Source of the DNA: Lactococcus sp. dk101 | GTDB lineage: Bacteria > Bacillota > Bacilli > Lactobacillales > Streptococcaceae | Direction of reading: 5' to 3' | NCBI RefSeq assembly: GCF_009601055.1 | Contig: NZ_WITI01000006.1 | Coordinates: 1 to 64,000 of the forward strand | Length of the DNA stretch: 64,000 nucleotides | In this document: piece by piece, positions 44,166 to 52,264 of the stretch | Layout of the letters: each line of letters begins with the position of its first letter | Position numbering within the stretch: the stretch's first letter is position 1 | The notes under the pieces: generated by a model | What the model saw: the letters and a program-made list of their open reading frames with translations, nothing else | Told to the model about the DNA's origin: nothing | The model's database searches: none | Made by a program: the position numbers and the translations under genes

Positions 44166-46082
44166 TCAATCTTCTAGCATTTCCATAACTTCAAGAAGTT
44201 CGAGTTCAACTGCATCTTTTTGCTCACTTAAGGCATCTAATTGGGCTTGTAGCTCACCCAATTTCACAAAGTCATCCGAAATATTGTGCATTTGTGTCGT
44301 AATGTTTGTGATTTCATTATCAATCTGATCCAGTTCCGTTTCCAAACGTTCTGCTTCTCGTTCAATCTTGCGACGATTTTTTTGAACTTCCTTTTGTGCT
44401 TGAAAATCAAGCTGTCCTGCAGTTTCAGTAGGTTTTTCAATCTGGTCAGCACTGACAGAGGCTAAATCAGCCGCTTTTTTCTCTAAATAATAATCATAAT
44501 CTCCAAGGAAGACTTGACTACCGTCTGGAGAAAGCTCAATCACTTTTGTCGCGACCCGATTGATGAAATAACGGTCATGGCTGACAAACAAAAGCGTTCC
44601 CTCGTAGTCAATCAAACTGTTTTCAAGGGCTTCACGACTGTCAATATCCAAATGGTTGGTTGGTTCGTCCAAAATTAGAAAATTATCATGATCCATGGCC
44701 AATTTGGCAAGCAATAAACGAGCTTTTTCACCACCTGAAAGCATGGCAACGGATTTTTTGACATCATCGCCACTAAAGAGAAATGAACCCAGAATGCTTC
44801 TGATTTCCACTTCTGGCAGCAAAGCATGGTCATTCCACAACTCATCTAAAACACTATTTGACGGCGTCAAACGGCCTTGTTCTTGGTCATAATAACCGAC
44901 CGAAACATTGGCTCCCAATTTTGCTTCGCCTGAAATAAATGGAATTTGTCCGATAATGGATTTGATTAAGGTTGTTTTCCCAATGCCATTTGGCCCGACA
45001 ATCGCAATCGCTTCGCCCTTACGTTCATCAATCGAAATAGGAGCGGCCAAGATTTCTGTTGTGTCATCATTGACAAAACCGATGGCGGCATCTTCGACTG
45101 TCAGGACAATATTCCCTGACGGTTTTTCTTGTGAAAACATGATATGAGCCGCTTTTTCATTGGCTTTAGGTGCCTCAAGTCGTTCCATTTTCTCAAGGCG
45201 TTTTCTCCGTGATTGAGCCATTTTTGTAGTGGAAGCACGGACCAGATTTTTAGCGACATAATCTTCTAATTTTGCAATCTCTTTTTGTTGCTTATCAAAT
45301 TCTTTGGCTTCGAGTGCTTCTTTTTGTTGACGAAGCTCGATATAGCGGGAATAATTACCAGAAAAACGGGTTAACTCGCCCCTTGAAAGCTCTAAAACTT
45401 CTGTGACAACCTTGTCCAAGAAATAGCGGTCATGACTGACAATCAGCAAAGAACCTGCATAATTCTTGAGATAATTCTCCAGCCAAGCCAAAGTTTCAAT
45501 GTCCAAATGGTTGGTCGGTTCGTCTAAAATCAACAAATTTGGCTTTTCAAGCAACATTTTAGCTAAGGCCAAGCGCGTTTTTTGACCACCAGAAAGTTCT
45601 GAAATCCGTTGTGTCCAGTGTTCTTCCTTAAAATTAAAACCGTTTAAAACAGACCTAATCTCGGCTTCATAAGTAAATCCGTGATCTCTGCGAAATTGTT
45701 CAGAAATCGCATCATATCGCTCAATCAGTTCAGCCAATTCACTTCCTGTCAGTTCTGACATCTGCATTTCCATCTGACGCAAGTCCGTTTCGATGGCTTG
45801 TAACCCAGAAAAGACCTGAAGCATTTCTTCATAAATGGTCAGCTCTGACGACAAACCTTGGTCTTGTGCCAAATAGTTCAAAGATAAATCCTTTACCTTA
45901 GAAATTGTTCCACTACTGGCTTCTTCCACGCCAGCAATTATTTTCAATAATGTTGATTTCCCAGCGCCATTGCGACCGACTAAAGCCGTCCGTGAATGGT
46001 CCTGCAAACTAAAATTTATTCCTTCAAATAAAACATCTGCCCCAAACGTTCTGGCGATGTTGTTTCCTTGCATCAGTATCAT
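44166..46082 (-). CDS. ABC-F family ATPase (YdiF/Uup-like)
   Basis: A soluble ribosome-associated ATPase with two ABC domains and no membrane part. 638 residues: Walker A GRNGAGKST (near 36) and GPNGIGKTT (near 357), signatures LSGGQKTRLAL and LSGGEKARLLL, and a C-terminal coiled coil (about residues 550-638) as in YdiF/Uup. Housekeeping translation factor rather than resistance protein is the likelier reading. AAAAAGGTG precedes the ATG. Divergent from rex. Contains three TGTCA palindromes or variants. Confidence 0.92.
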   Translation of the reverse strand: MILMQGNNIARTFGADVLFEGINFSLQDHSRTALVGRNGAGKSTLLKIIAGVEEASSGTISKVKDLSLNYLAQDQGLSSELTIYEEMLQVFSGLQAIETDLRQMEMQMSELTGSELAELIERYDAISEQFRRDHGFTYEAEIRSVLNGFNFKEEHWTQRISELSGGQKTRLALAKMLLEKPNLLILDEPTNHLDIETLAWLENYLKNYAGSLLIVSHDRYFLDKVVTEVLELSRGELTRFSGNYSRYIELRQQKEALEAKEFDKQQKEIAKLEDYVAKNLVRASTTKMAQSRRKRLEKMERLEAPKANEKAAHIMFSQEKPSGNIVLTVEDAAIGFVNDDTTEILAAPISIDERKGEAIAIVGPNGIGKTTLIKSIIGQIPFISGEAKLGANVSVGYYDQEQGRLTPSNSVLDELWNDHALLPEVEIRSILGSFLFSGDDVKKSVAMLSGGEKARLLLAKLAMDHDNFLILDEPTNHLDIDSREALENSLIDYEGTLLFVSHDRYFINRVATKVIELSPDGSQVFLGDYDYYLEKKAADLASVSADQIEKPTETAGQLDFQAQKEVQKNRRKIEREAERLETELDQIDNEITNITTQMHNISDDFVKLGELQAQLDALSEQKDAVELELLEVMEMLED

Positions 46083-46177
46083 GTTACACCTTTTTCTACT
46101 ATCTCTTTTATTTTATCATATTTCATCGCTTTTTTTCATTAGAAAATGAGAAATGTTCGCTTCTCGATATAAATTGG

Positions 46178-46214
46178 TTGCATATTTCACAAGCATTTGA
46201 TAAAATAATCACAA
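46178..46214 (+). promoter_or_regulatory. rex promoter with a Rex-box-like site
   Basis: TTGCAT (46178-46183) -17- TAAAAT (46201-46206). TTGATAAAATAATCACAA (46197-46214) overlaps the -10 and matches 15 of 18 positions of the Rex operator TTGTGAAWWWWTTCACAA, which would allow autoregulation. Confidence 0.5.
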
Positions 46215-46249
46215 GGACTTTATCCTTTTAAGAAAGTGGAGTAATCAAA

Positions 46250-46903
46250 TTGTCAGAAATCAAATCAAACAAAAAATTACCTAAAGCTACTGCACGTCGG
46301 TTGCCTCAGTACTATCGACTCTTTAAAGGACTCGTTGATGAAAACACCACCCGCACAAATTCGACTATCATTTCTGAAAAAATTGGTGTCGATGCTGCCA
46401 CAATCCGTCGCGACTTCTCACTTTTCGGTGAATTAGGCCGACGTGGCTATGGTTATGAAACCATTGTCCTGCGCGACTTCTTCGCAGAATTGCTGGGACA
46501 AGACCAAGAGACACACATCGCACTTGTCGGTGTCGGAAATCTGGGCCGTGCCTTGATCAACTATAGTTTCCAAGACCGTAATAAAATGCGCATTACGCAA
46601 GCCTACGATATTGCAGGAAATCCAATGGTTGGAACTCAAACAGATGGTGGCATTCACATCTATAATATTTCAGATTTAGAAAAAAATATAGCCAACTCTG
46701 ATATTAAAACAGCCATCGTGTCCGTCCGTAAGGAAGACGCCCAAGAAGTCGCTGATATCTTAGTTGCGTCAGGGATTAAAGGAATATTAAACTTTGCACC
46801 TGTTCGCCTTTACGTACCAGAAGACGTCGTCGTTCAATCCATCGATTTAACCAAAGAACTTCAAACCCTCCTCTTTTTCATGAATGGAAATGCGGAAAAC
46901 TAA
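46250..46903 (+). CDS. rex: Redox-sensing transcriptional repressor Rex
   Basis: Senses the NADH/NAD ratio and represses fermentation and NADH-oxidation genes. 217 residues: an N-terminal winged helix with DAATIRRDFSLFGELGRRGYGY, then a Rossmann domain with VGVGNLGRALINY near residue 90. It starts with TTG at 46250 behind GTGGAG. The following GCTC/GAGC hairpin with T7 (about 46922-46945) is a weak terminator. Confidence 0.96.
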   Translation: MSEIKSNKKLPKATARRLPQYYRLFKGLVDENTTRTNSTIISEKIGVDAATIRRDFSLFGELGRRGYGYETIVLRDFFAELLGQDQETHIALVGVGNLGRALINYSFQDRNKMRITQAYDIAGNPMVGTQTDGGIHIYNISDLEKNIANSDIKTAIVSVRKEDAQEVADILVASGIKGILNFAPVRLYVPEDVVVQSIDLTKELQTLLFFMNGNAEN

Positions 46904-46991
46904 TACATTTATAAAGTAAAAAATGGCTCTGTTGAGCTGTTTTTTTCTTTTGTGAAACATTAAAAAGATTAGTAGATATTTTTACTTACAA

Positions 46992-47039
46992 CAACTTTAC
47001 AACAAATGAGCTAATTTTTTGCGTTTTGTTGTAAAGTTG
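46992..47039. repeat. 15-bp inverted repeat in the rex-lipoprotein gap
   Basis: CAACTTTACAACAAA (46992-47006) and its exact complement TTTGTTGTAAAGTTG (47025-47039) are separated by 18 bases. It is the left end of a hairpin-rich non-coding stretch (46904-47493). Confidence 0.75.
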
Positions 47040-47058
47040 CAACAGATTTTTCCCTCAC

Positions 47059-47117
47059 AAAAAAGCGCTCCACAAGAGCGCTCTACACCGAAATATCTAT
47101 TGGGTAATGATTTACCC
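47059..47117 (-). ncRNA. Candidate small RNA, about 60 nt
   Basis: On the minus strand TTGATT (47146-47151) -16- TAAAAT (47124-47129) would start an RNA near 47117. It would contain the hairpin TGGGTAA/TTACCCA (47101-47118) and end at the terminator AGCGCTC/GAGCGCT (47064-47082) with T6. Size and two-hairpin layout resemble the RNA II antitoxin of Fst/par type I systems. No toxin gene was found, so the assignment is tentative. Open frames across it on both strands (75 and 61 codons) look like shadows. Confidence 0.45.
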
Positions 47118-47171
47118 ACCTCTATTTTAACATTTGAGCGACTCAAATCAAGTATTTTGCTGAGCAAAAAC

Positions 47172-47367
47172 ACCGCCAACAAGGCGGTATTTAGAAGGGG
47201 GTAATATAATAGGTATATCTCCATTCTATCAAATCTATTTTTTTAATCAATTTAATTGATGTCCTTAAAAATATGGTTCTTGAAGATACAAAAAAACAGT
47301 GCAAAAAAATGAGCTGTTTCGATCTATGTTTATGTAGTTATTATACCACATTGTACCAATATTGTAA
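47172..47367 (-). promoter_or_regulatory. Further hairpins and a promoter in the same non-coding locus
   Basis: ACCGCC/GGCGGT (47172-47188) is followed on the minus strand by GTTTTT. Further right, TTACAA (47362-47367) -16- TATAAT (47340-47345) is a good minus-strand promoter, and a weak AACAG/CTGTT hairpin with T7 (47290-47318) lies 20-40 nt downstream. No gene follows on that strand before rex, so these probably serve short RNAs. Confidence 0.4.
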
Positions 47368-47449
47368 GAGATTACCTGTGTGCCAAACAATCTCTCGTCA
47401 TAATTATAACATTTTTAAATAATGATACAAATAATTGAGATATAAGGAT

Positions 47450-47490
47450 AAAAAAATTAAGATTTACGTAAGCGCTGTAATCTCTAGTCT
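47450..47490 (-). terminator. Terminator of the lipoprotein gene
   Basis: AGATTAC pairs with GTAAATCT (one bulge) around AGCGCTTAC, followed on the minus strand by TTAATTTTTTT. Confidence 0.6.
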
Positions 47491-47493
47491 TAT

Positions 47494-47991
47494 CTAATCC
47501 ATCAACTGCTCGTATTCTTTAATCAGGCGATCAATATTTTTCAGATAAAGTTTATATTTATCATTTATTTTCAGATTGATTTTATCATTCAAATGGAGCT
47601 TGATTTCGGTTTTTTCTTTGGCTAAATCTTCAAGTTGTTGAAGATTGTCCACTGAAATCCATTCTTTAAGCTTTGTCTTATCTAAGTTCAACTTATCAAG
47701 CTGATTGACCAACTGCGTCCTAACGCTTTCTTTTGAGTAGGTTTGGCGCTGATCCAAAAGTTGTTGCCCTGCTTCTCGTAGGAGAGCTTTGTAATAAGTC
47801 ACAGATGAAAGATTTTTGTTTTGACGAAGGTCATTTAATTGCTGACTTAGTCCTTCTTTTTGAGCAAGTGTTTCTGCCCACTTTCCAACAAGATTATCCT
47901 TTGATATATTCGTCTTAGCAGCCTGCGCATTTGAACAGCCCGTCAAGACAACCAATGCCGCAAGTAATGCAACCACAACCCCTTTTCTCAT
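47494..47991 (-). CDS. Small secreted lipoprotein of unknown function
   Basis: 165 residues. Signal peptide with lipobox LTGC near residue 19, then a Lys/Leu/Gln-rich helical protein without recognised domain. The start at 47991 (MRKGVVV) is chosen because GGAGGAG lies just upstream; an in-frame ATG six codons earlier has no such site. Single gene between the non-coding hairpin locus and radC. Confidence 0.75.
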   Translation of the reverse strand: MRKGVVVALLAALVVLTGCSNAQAAKTNISKDNLVGKWAETLAQKEGLSQQLNDLRQNKNLSSVTYYKALLREAGQQLLDQRQTYSKESVRTQLVNQLDKLNLDKTKLKEWISVDNLQQLEDLAKEKTEIKLHLNDKINLKINDKYKLYLKNIDRLIKEYEQLMD

Positions 47992-48065
47992 CTCGCTCCT
48001 CCACTTCATACACCTCTAAAAAAATTATACACTATAATCTTCCAAAAAGATAGATGTATTGTTGT

Positions 48066-48752
48066 TTAATCATCATCTAATAAAGCTGCTTCCCGAAAAC
48101 TGAAATATTCTTTTTTCCCAACGATGACATGGTCTAAAAAATGAATGCCTAAGCAATCACAAGCTTCTGCAATCTGTGCTGTAAATATCCGATCATGATC
48201 GCTCGGTGCCGTTTTTCCTGACGGATGATTATGTGCCACAATCAGTCCAACTGCCATTTGTTTGACCGCATAATGTAAAATTTCCCTCGGATTAGCGATA
48301 GAGCGGTTAACTGCCCCGATAAAAACCGTTTTTTTCTCAATGATTCGATTTTGCGCATCCAAATAAATGGCAACCAAATGCTCCTGATCAAAATTTTGCA
48401 TCTCATCAACCAAACTACCTCCGAACTCTTCTGAACTCATGACCTGTCCATAACGCTGTCGCTCACTGGTTTGAATTCGTCTGCCAAGCTCAATCATGGC
48501 ACGAATTTCGATAGCTTTTGTTTTGCCAATTCCTTTAATCTGACTCAACTCCGTAATGGTTGATCGTCTGAAATTTTCGATGGTTTGAAATTTTTTAAAT
48601 GCTGCTGTGGACACTGCCAACGCAGACTGTTCACGTGTACCAGTCCGCAAGAGAATGGCAAGAAGTTCTTGATCTGTACACTTTTCTGCACCAAGCACGA
48701 CCAGACGCTCTCTAGGGGACAAGGGATAAGTATTTTCAGCGATTTCGTACAT
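48066..48752 (-). CDS. radC: RadC family JAB/MPN protein
   Basis: 228 residues with an N-terminal helix-hairpin-helix (QIKGIGKTKAIEI) and a C-terminal JAMM motif VAHNHPSGKTAPSDHD. Despite its name a DNA-repair role is not established; in streptococci radC belongs to the late competence regulon. The start at 48752 has GGAGGTAG. The promoter contains TACGTATA, close to the ComX box. Confidence 0.93.
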   Translation of the reverse strand: MYEIAENTYPLSPRERLVVLGAEKCTDQELLAILLRTGTREQSALAVSTAAFKKFQTIENFRRSTITELSQIKGIGKTKAIEIRAMIELGRRIQTSERQRYGQVMSSEEFGGSLVDEMQNFDQEHLVAIYLDAQNRIIEKKTVFIGAVNRSIANPREILHYAVKQMAVGLIVAHNHPSGKTAPSDHDRIFTAQIAEACDCLGIHFLDHVIVGKKEYFSFREAALLDDD

Positions 48753-48770
48753 GACTACCTCCATTTTATT

Positions 48771-48778
48771 ATACGTAA
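48771..48778 (-). promoter_or_regulatory. Candidate ComX (cin) box of radC, overlapping a sigma-A -10
   Basis: TACGTATA on the minus strand differs from TACGAATA at one position; TATAAT overlaps it. Spacing to the ribosome binding site and start is normal. Confidence 0.5.
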
Positions 48779-48796
48779 AATAAAACAGCAGGTAAC

Positions 48797-48821
48797 AAAA
48801 AAAGATAACAATGTTATCTTT
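48797..48821 (-). terminator. Terminator of the GntR regulator gene
   Basis: AAAGATAACA / TGTTATCTTT stem followed by T-run on the minus strand. Confidence 0.85.
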
Positions 48822-49521
48822 CTAAGTAAAATTCAAAACGATCTCCGACATATTGAGATAAAACATATTCAAATGCACGGCCATCTGCCAAATAAGACGT
48901 TTGTGTTACGCCAAGCATGGCAGAGCCAACACGCGTTTTAAGATATTCTGACAGCTCTGTACTCGCCTTTTTAGCGGATACAATCTGCTCACTATGTGAG
49001 ATTTCATAATTATTTTCTCTTAAAGTCTTAAAGAACTTACTTGTGATATTTTTCTTATCAAAATTCTTGACTAAATCATAGGGAATGCTCGTAATTTCAA
49101 AACAAATTGGAATTTGATCAGCATACCGAATTCTTTCCATCCGGATAATCAAATCTTCTTTTGAAATCTGTAATTTTTCACATTCCACATCATTTGGTGC
49201 TGTCTTCACGTAGCTTAGTACTTCTGATGATGGTACTTTGCCTTGACTGCTGATAATATCTGAAAATGAAGTCGTGCCACGCATTTTTTCACGCACCCGA
49301 CGACTCGCCACATAGGTTCCTGACCCTACACGGCGTTCCAAAATCCCTTCGTCAACGAGTGCGGTAACAGCCTGTCTTGCTGTCATTCGACTGACACCAA
49401 ATCGTTCAGCCAAATCTCGCTCAGACGGAAGTCTTTGTCCTATTTTCCAAATTGCATTTTCGACTTCATCTTTTAATGCATCATGAATTCTAATATAATT
49501 TGGAACTCTCTTTCCTACCAT
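48814..49521 (-). CDS. GntR/HutC family transcriptional regulator
   Basis: 235 residues: an N-terminal GntR winged helix (PSERDLAERFGVSRMTARQAV) and a C-terminal UTRA ligand-binding domain, as in YvoA/DasR/TreR-type regulators of sugar or amino-sugar use. The ligand is unknown. The start at 49521 follows GGGGGAA. A 15-bp palindrome lies at its own transcription start, so autoregulation is likely. Confidence 0.92.
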   Translation of the reverse strand: MVGKRVPNYIRIHDALKDEVENAIWKIGQRLPSERDLAERFGVSRMTARQAVTALVDEGILERRVGSGTYVASRRVREKMRGTTSFSDIISSQGKVPSSEVLSYVKTAPNDVECEKLQISKEDLIIRMERIRYADQIPICFEITSIPYDLVKNFDKKNITSKFFKTLRENNYEISHSEQIVSAKKASTELSEYLKTRVGSAMLGVTQTSYLADGRAFEYVLSQYVGDRFEFYLER

Positions 49522-49546
49522 AATTCCCCCAATAAAACGATACAAA

Positions 49547-49571
49547 TTGACAAATTGTCAAACATATTATA
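49547..49571 (-). promoter_or_regulatory. gntR promoter with a perfect 15-bp operator-like palindrome
   Basis: TTGACAAATTGTCAA (49547-49561) is a perfect palindrome about a central A-T and lies directly downstream of the extended -10 TGGTATAAT (49566-49574), over the transcription start. Confidence 0.65.
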
Positions 49572-49616
49572 CCATAATTATTATAAAATTCAAACTACTT
49601 TTACATTGAATTAAAA

Positions 49617-50546
49617 TCATACTGTTTTTTCTTTTATTGACTGTTGTCCAAAATAAAGCAGGTAACGCCAAAGAACAACGAGAACCAAAAGAACTGCAAG
49701 GACAATCTGGAATTCATTGACCAACTGGAGAAGACCCGTCCAATGAAAATGCGCCAATGTTAGCTTTAACGCGATGGCACTATTGACGAATGGGAAAGTG
49801 TATGAAGAAAAACTTGGGTAAAAATCGGTTTTGAAAATACTGTTCACTTTTATCAGTCCAATAAAATAAAAGACTAAAGAAAACACCAATAAGACAAGAA
49901 TCAAAACTGAATTTGGCTTTGAAAAAGCTTTGAGATAGCCCACCAAGCACAAACTAAATGGCGCAGCAAAGACGGCAAATATGGGAACTTGACCCGCTTG
50001 GATTTGGGGGTATTTGATATAGCGATAGAGGAGCAAAAATAAGGTCGGAATCAGTAAAAAGAGACCAATCCAAAAGATAATTTGTCCTGCTAAAAATTGA
50101 TGAAGCTCTGCTGCTGTGTTGGTCAGGGCAACAGGCCCTACAAAAACAATGAAGTAAGAGGCAAACACCTGTTTGATGTCCAGATGTAGCACAAAAGTCT
50201 TCACAAAATAGACCATCAAAACAAAGAACAAAAGCATTGCTAGATACCATAAAATGATTGAGAAAACGCCCAATAGCGATTGATAATAAACCGCTAAAAA
50301 GCAGGTTCCCATCAAAAATGTACCTGAAACACTAGCAATGACAGGTTGATGGAGTTCTTCTTTCACTTTCTTTCCGTTAAAGATAAGTTTGAGCGCCAAG
50401 ATAATAAAAAGGAGCGCCGAAATCCCACCGAATAATGGATAAGCGAAAGCAAAATAAGGCTTCAATAAGTTGGCAGTTGCGACGGTCGCCAACATCAATC
50501 CCGCAAGCGGAATTGGTACCGATGCTGTTAAATTTTTCACTCTCAT
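49617..50546 (-). CDS. TDT/SLAC1 family transporter (tellurite-resistance/dicarboxylate type)
   Basis: 309 residues with about ten TM helices; the N-terminal PIPLAGLMLATVATANLLKPY and overall hydropathy fit the TehA/SLAC1 family of anion or dicarboxylate carriers. Substrate unknown. The -10 TAAAAT (50547-50552) abuts the ATG at 50546, so the real start may be the GTG two codons later at 50540, which is 6 nt from the -10. Upstream neighbour of the GntR gene but with its own promoter. Confidence 0.8.
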   Translation of the reverse strand: MRVKNLTASVPIPLAGLMLATVATANLLKPYFAFAYPLFGGISALLFIILALKLIFNGKKVKEELHQPVIASVSGTFLMGTCFLAVYYQSLLGVFSIILWYLAMLLFFVLMVYFVKTFVLHLDIKQVFASYFIVFVGPVALTNTAAELHQFLAGQIIFWIGLFLLIPTLFLLLYRYIKYPQIQAGQVPIFAVFAAPFSLCLVGYLKAFSKPNSVLILVLLVFSLVFYFIGLIKVNSIFKTDFYPSFSSYTFPFVNSAIALKLTLAHFHWTGLLQLVNEFQIVLAVLLVLVVLWRYLLYFGQQSIKEKTV

Positions 50547-50607
50547 ATTTTAACGCAGCTTTTGTCAAAAATCAAGAAAACTGTAATTTTAAGAATATCC
50601 AAATTTT

Positions 50608-50901
50608 TTACTTAGCGATATTACCAGGATATGGAGATGAAAAGCCTGAGCCTCGTGATGGAGGACTCCATCTGTCGAGCTGGTGCATAAAAGTACGTTC
50701 ATCGTCGCTAAAAGACTGTTTGGTAGATAATCTCAACACTAAGTATCTGATATAGGGTATTACTTCAGTGATACTATATCCTTCATCAAGTTTTACGTTC
50801 GCTATTTGAATGATCAAAGCCATATTAGGCGAACAATCCTTTGATTCCAATAGTCCGCTTAAAGTTTCCAAGAATTTTCTTTTTAGTGAAGCATTAGTCA
50901 T
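50608..50901 (-). CDS. Bacteriocin-immunity-like small protein
   Basis: A 97-residue all-helical, soluble protein. Length and helix pattern (LKRKFLETLSGLLESKD..., ...SFSDDERTFMHQLDRW with a polar C-terminal tail) resemble the LciA/EntA-type immunity proteins of class II bacteriocins, but similarity is weak by eye. Last gene of an operon with three DUF443-like genes (19-nt gap). No bacteriocin precursor is visible nearby, so it could be orphan immunity. Confidence 0.5.
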   Translation of the reverse strand: MTNASLKRKFLETLSGLLESKDCSPNMALIIQIANVKLDEGYSITEVIPYIRYLVLRLSTKQSFSDDERTFMHQLDRWSPPSRGSGFSSPYPGNIAK

Positions 50902-50920
50902 TTGGTGTACTCCCCCTACC

Positions 50921-51571
50921 TTATTTTCCTTTCAGATATTTTACCTTTAGTGTATGATGTACACCATCAGAAAAATTTTTCCATGTAAGTAAGTAGGTCA
51001 ACCAAATGAAAGCACAGTAAATAAAAACTGACGCATAACCATTGATGTAAACACCAAAAAAACATGTAAATACGAATAATATCGTTACCAACAGCGTAAT
51101 TTTATCTTTTCCATCAGTAGGGACGGTATCCTCGAAGTATAATTTATCACTTAGTTCTATTTTATAAAACTCAAATTTTTTCTCCTCCATCTGCAACACG
51201 AACAGTTTGAAAAAGTTAATTAACAAAATGGAAACAAGCAGAATAACTGCTAGTAAGTAGGGATGTCCTTGACCGAATGTAAAAAAACTAATTAAACTTT
51301 TAATACCCAAAAATTTAACAAGTGCGTCAGCCATTAAAAAAGCCCCACCAAAACCTCCCAAATAAATTGGGGTTCTTCTTTTTTTTGATTTCTTTAATTC
51401 TAACATTGTGAATTGATTTTTTGATAATTTGGCAGCAGAATACCCCTTTTTATACGTTTGTTTCAAAGAAAAAATTGATGATTTATTAGTTGAAATATCT
51501 ATCAAATAATAAATCCCGACAGATTTTACTATTTTATACCTCATAAATCGTGTGGAGTTTATTTCAACCAT
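50921..51571 (-). CDS. DUF443-like multi-TM protein (divergent copy)
   Basis: 216 residues. The N-terminus (MRYKIVKSVGIYYLIDIS) keeps the short soluble domain of DUF443, followed by five predicted TM helices with a charged loop KLSKNQFTMLELKKSKKRR. The most divergent of the three tandem copies. In S. aureus DUF443 members (TsaI) protect against the T7-secreted depolarising toxin TspA. Gap of 3 nt to the next gene. Confidence 0.6.
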   Translation of the reverse strand: MVEINSTRFMRYKIVKSVGIYYLIDISTNKSSIFSLKQTYKKGYSAAKLSKNQFTMLELKKSKKRRTPIYLGGFGGAFLMADALVKFLGIKSLISFFTFGQGHPYLLAVILLVSILLINFFKLFVLQMEEKKFEFYKIELSDKLYFEDTVPTDGKDKITLLVTILFVFTCFFGVYINGYASVFIYCAFIWLTYLLTWKNFSDGVHHTLKVKYLKGK

Positions 51572-51574
51572 TCG

Positions 51575-52264
51575 TTATTTCTCCTCTTCAACACGATAAA
51601 TTTTACAGCTACTCATTCCCATGATATCTTTACCTCCCATAAAAGGTAAAAGAATGAAAAACAAAGCCCCTATATTGATGAATAAATTCTCTGACAATAT
51701 GGCAATAAAAAATGTTTCCAATCCTACAAACAAGAAGAATAACCATAACAAGATAATTAAACTCCCTGAATTTCTATCTGGCTTAATAAGTATTTTTTGT
51801 TCATATTCAAACGAGCTCATATTAATCTTCCCTTGATATAAAAAATCTGTTATCAAGTATAGTATTAATAGTATTAATGAAACAATAGGAATCATTTTTC
51901 CTACCCAAAATGGATAGTCTACTTTTAATAGATATTTACCTAAAAGAGTTACTATCAAGTAACCAATACCTCCTCCTCTAAATATTTTTGTTCCTGTAGA
52001 AGATGAATTTTGTTGCATCGTTTTTACATTCGCACCATCTCCATACTTATCACTATATCCATTTTGTTTATGCAATAACTCTTCTAGTTCTTTTTGAGAA
52101 ATCTTAAATAATTTATATTTTAGAATATAGCCCATAAATGGTAAAAACATGACAATAAGATGAGAATACATATTGAAAATGTAGTATTCTCCATTTTGTT
52201 CAAAAATTCTTATTCCTGCTCTACCATTTAATACTTTTGTTTGAATAGTAATATATTCTTTCAT
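51575..52264 (-). CDS. DUF443/TsaI-like five-TM protein
   Basis: 229 residues. An N-terminal 60-residue domain (VLNGRAGIRIFEQNGEYYIFN) with hydrophobic MFLPFMGYILKYKLFKIS, a hydrophilic loop, then about four further TM helices. Clearly paralogous to the upstream gene at 52261-52938 (shared INxEYYxxN, MFxPxxGYxxKYKLxKIS, Gly-Gly-Tyr loop). Overlaps it by 4 nt. Family assignment is from pattern, not from a search. Confidence 0.65.
   Translation of the reverse strand: MKEYITIQTKVLNGRAGIRIFEQNGEYYIFNMYSHLIVMFLPFMGYILKYKLFKISQKELEELLHKQNGYSDKYGDGANVKTMQQNSSSTGTKIFRGGGIGYLIVTLLGKYLLKVDYPFWVGKMIPIVSLILLILYLITDFLYQGKINMSSFEYEQKILIKPDRNSGSLIILLWLFFLFVGLETFFIAILSENLFINIGALFFILLPFMGGKDIMGMSSCKIYRVEEEK

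Noticed and set aside
46997-47224. 75-codon frame on the minus strand and overlapping 61-codon frame on the plus strand in the rex-lipoprotein gap
   Set aside because: Both run through perfect hairpins and promoter/terminator signals and lack ribosome binding sites; they are better explained as shadows of an RNA locus.
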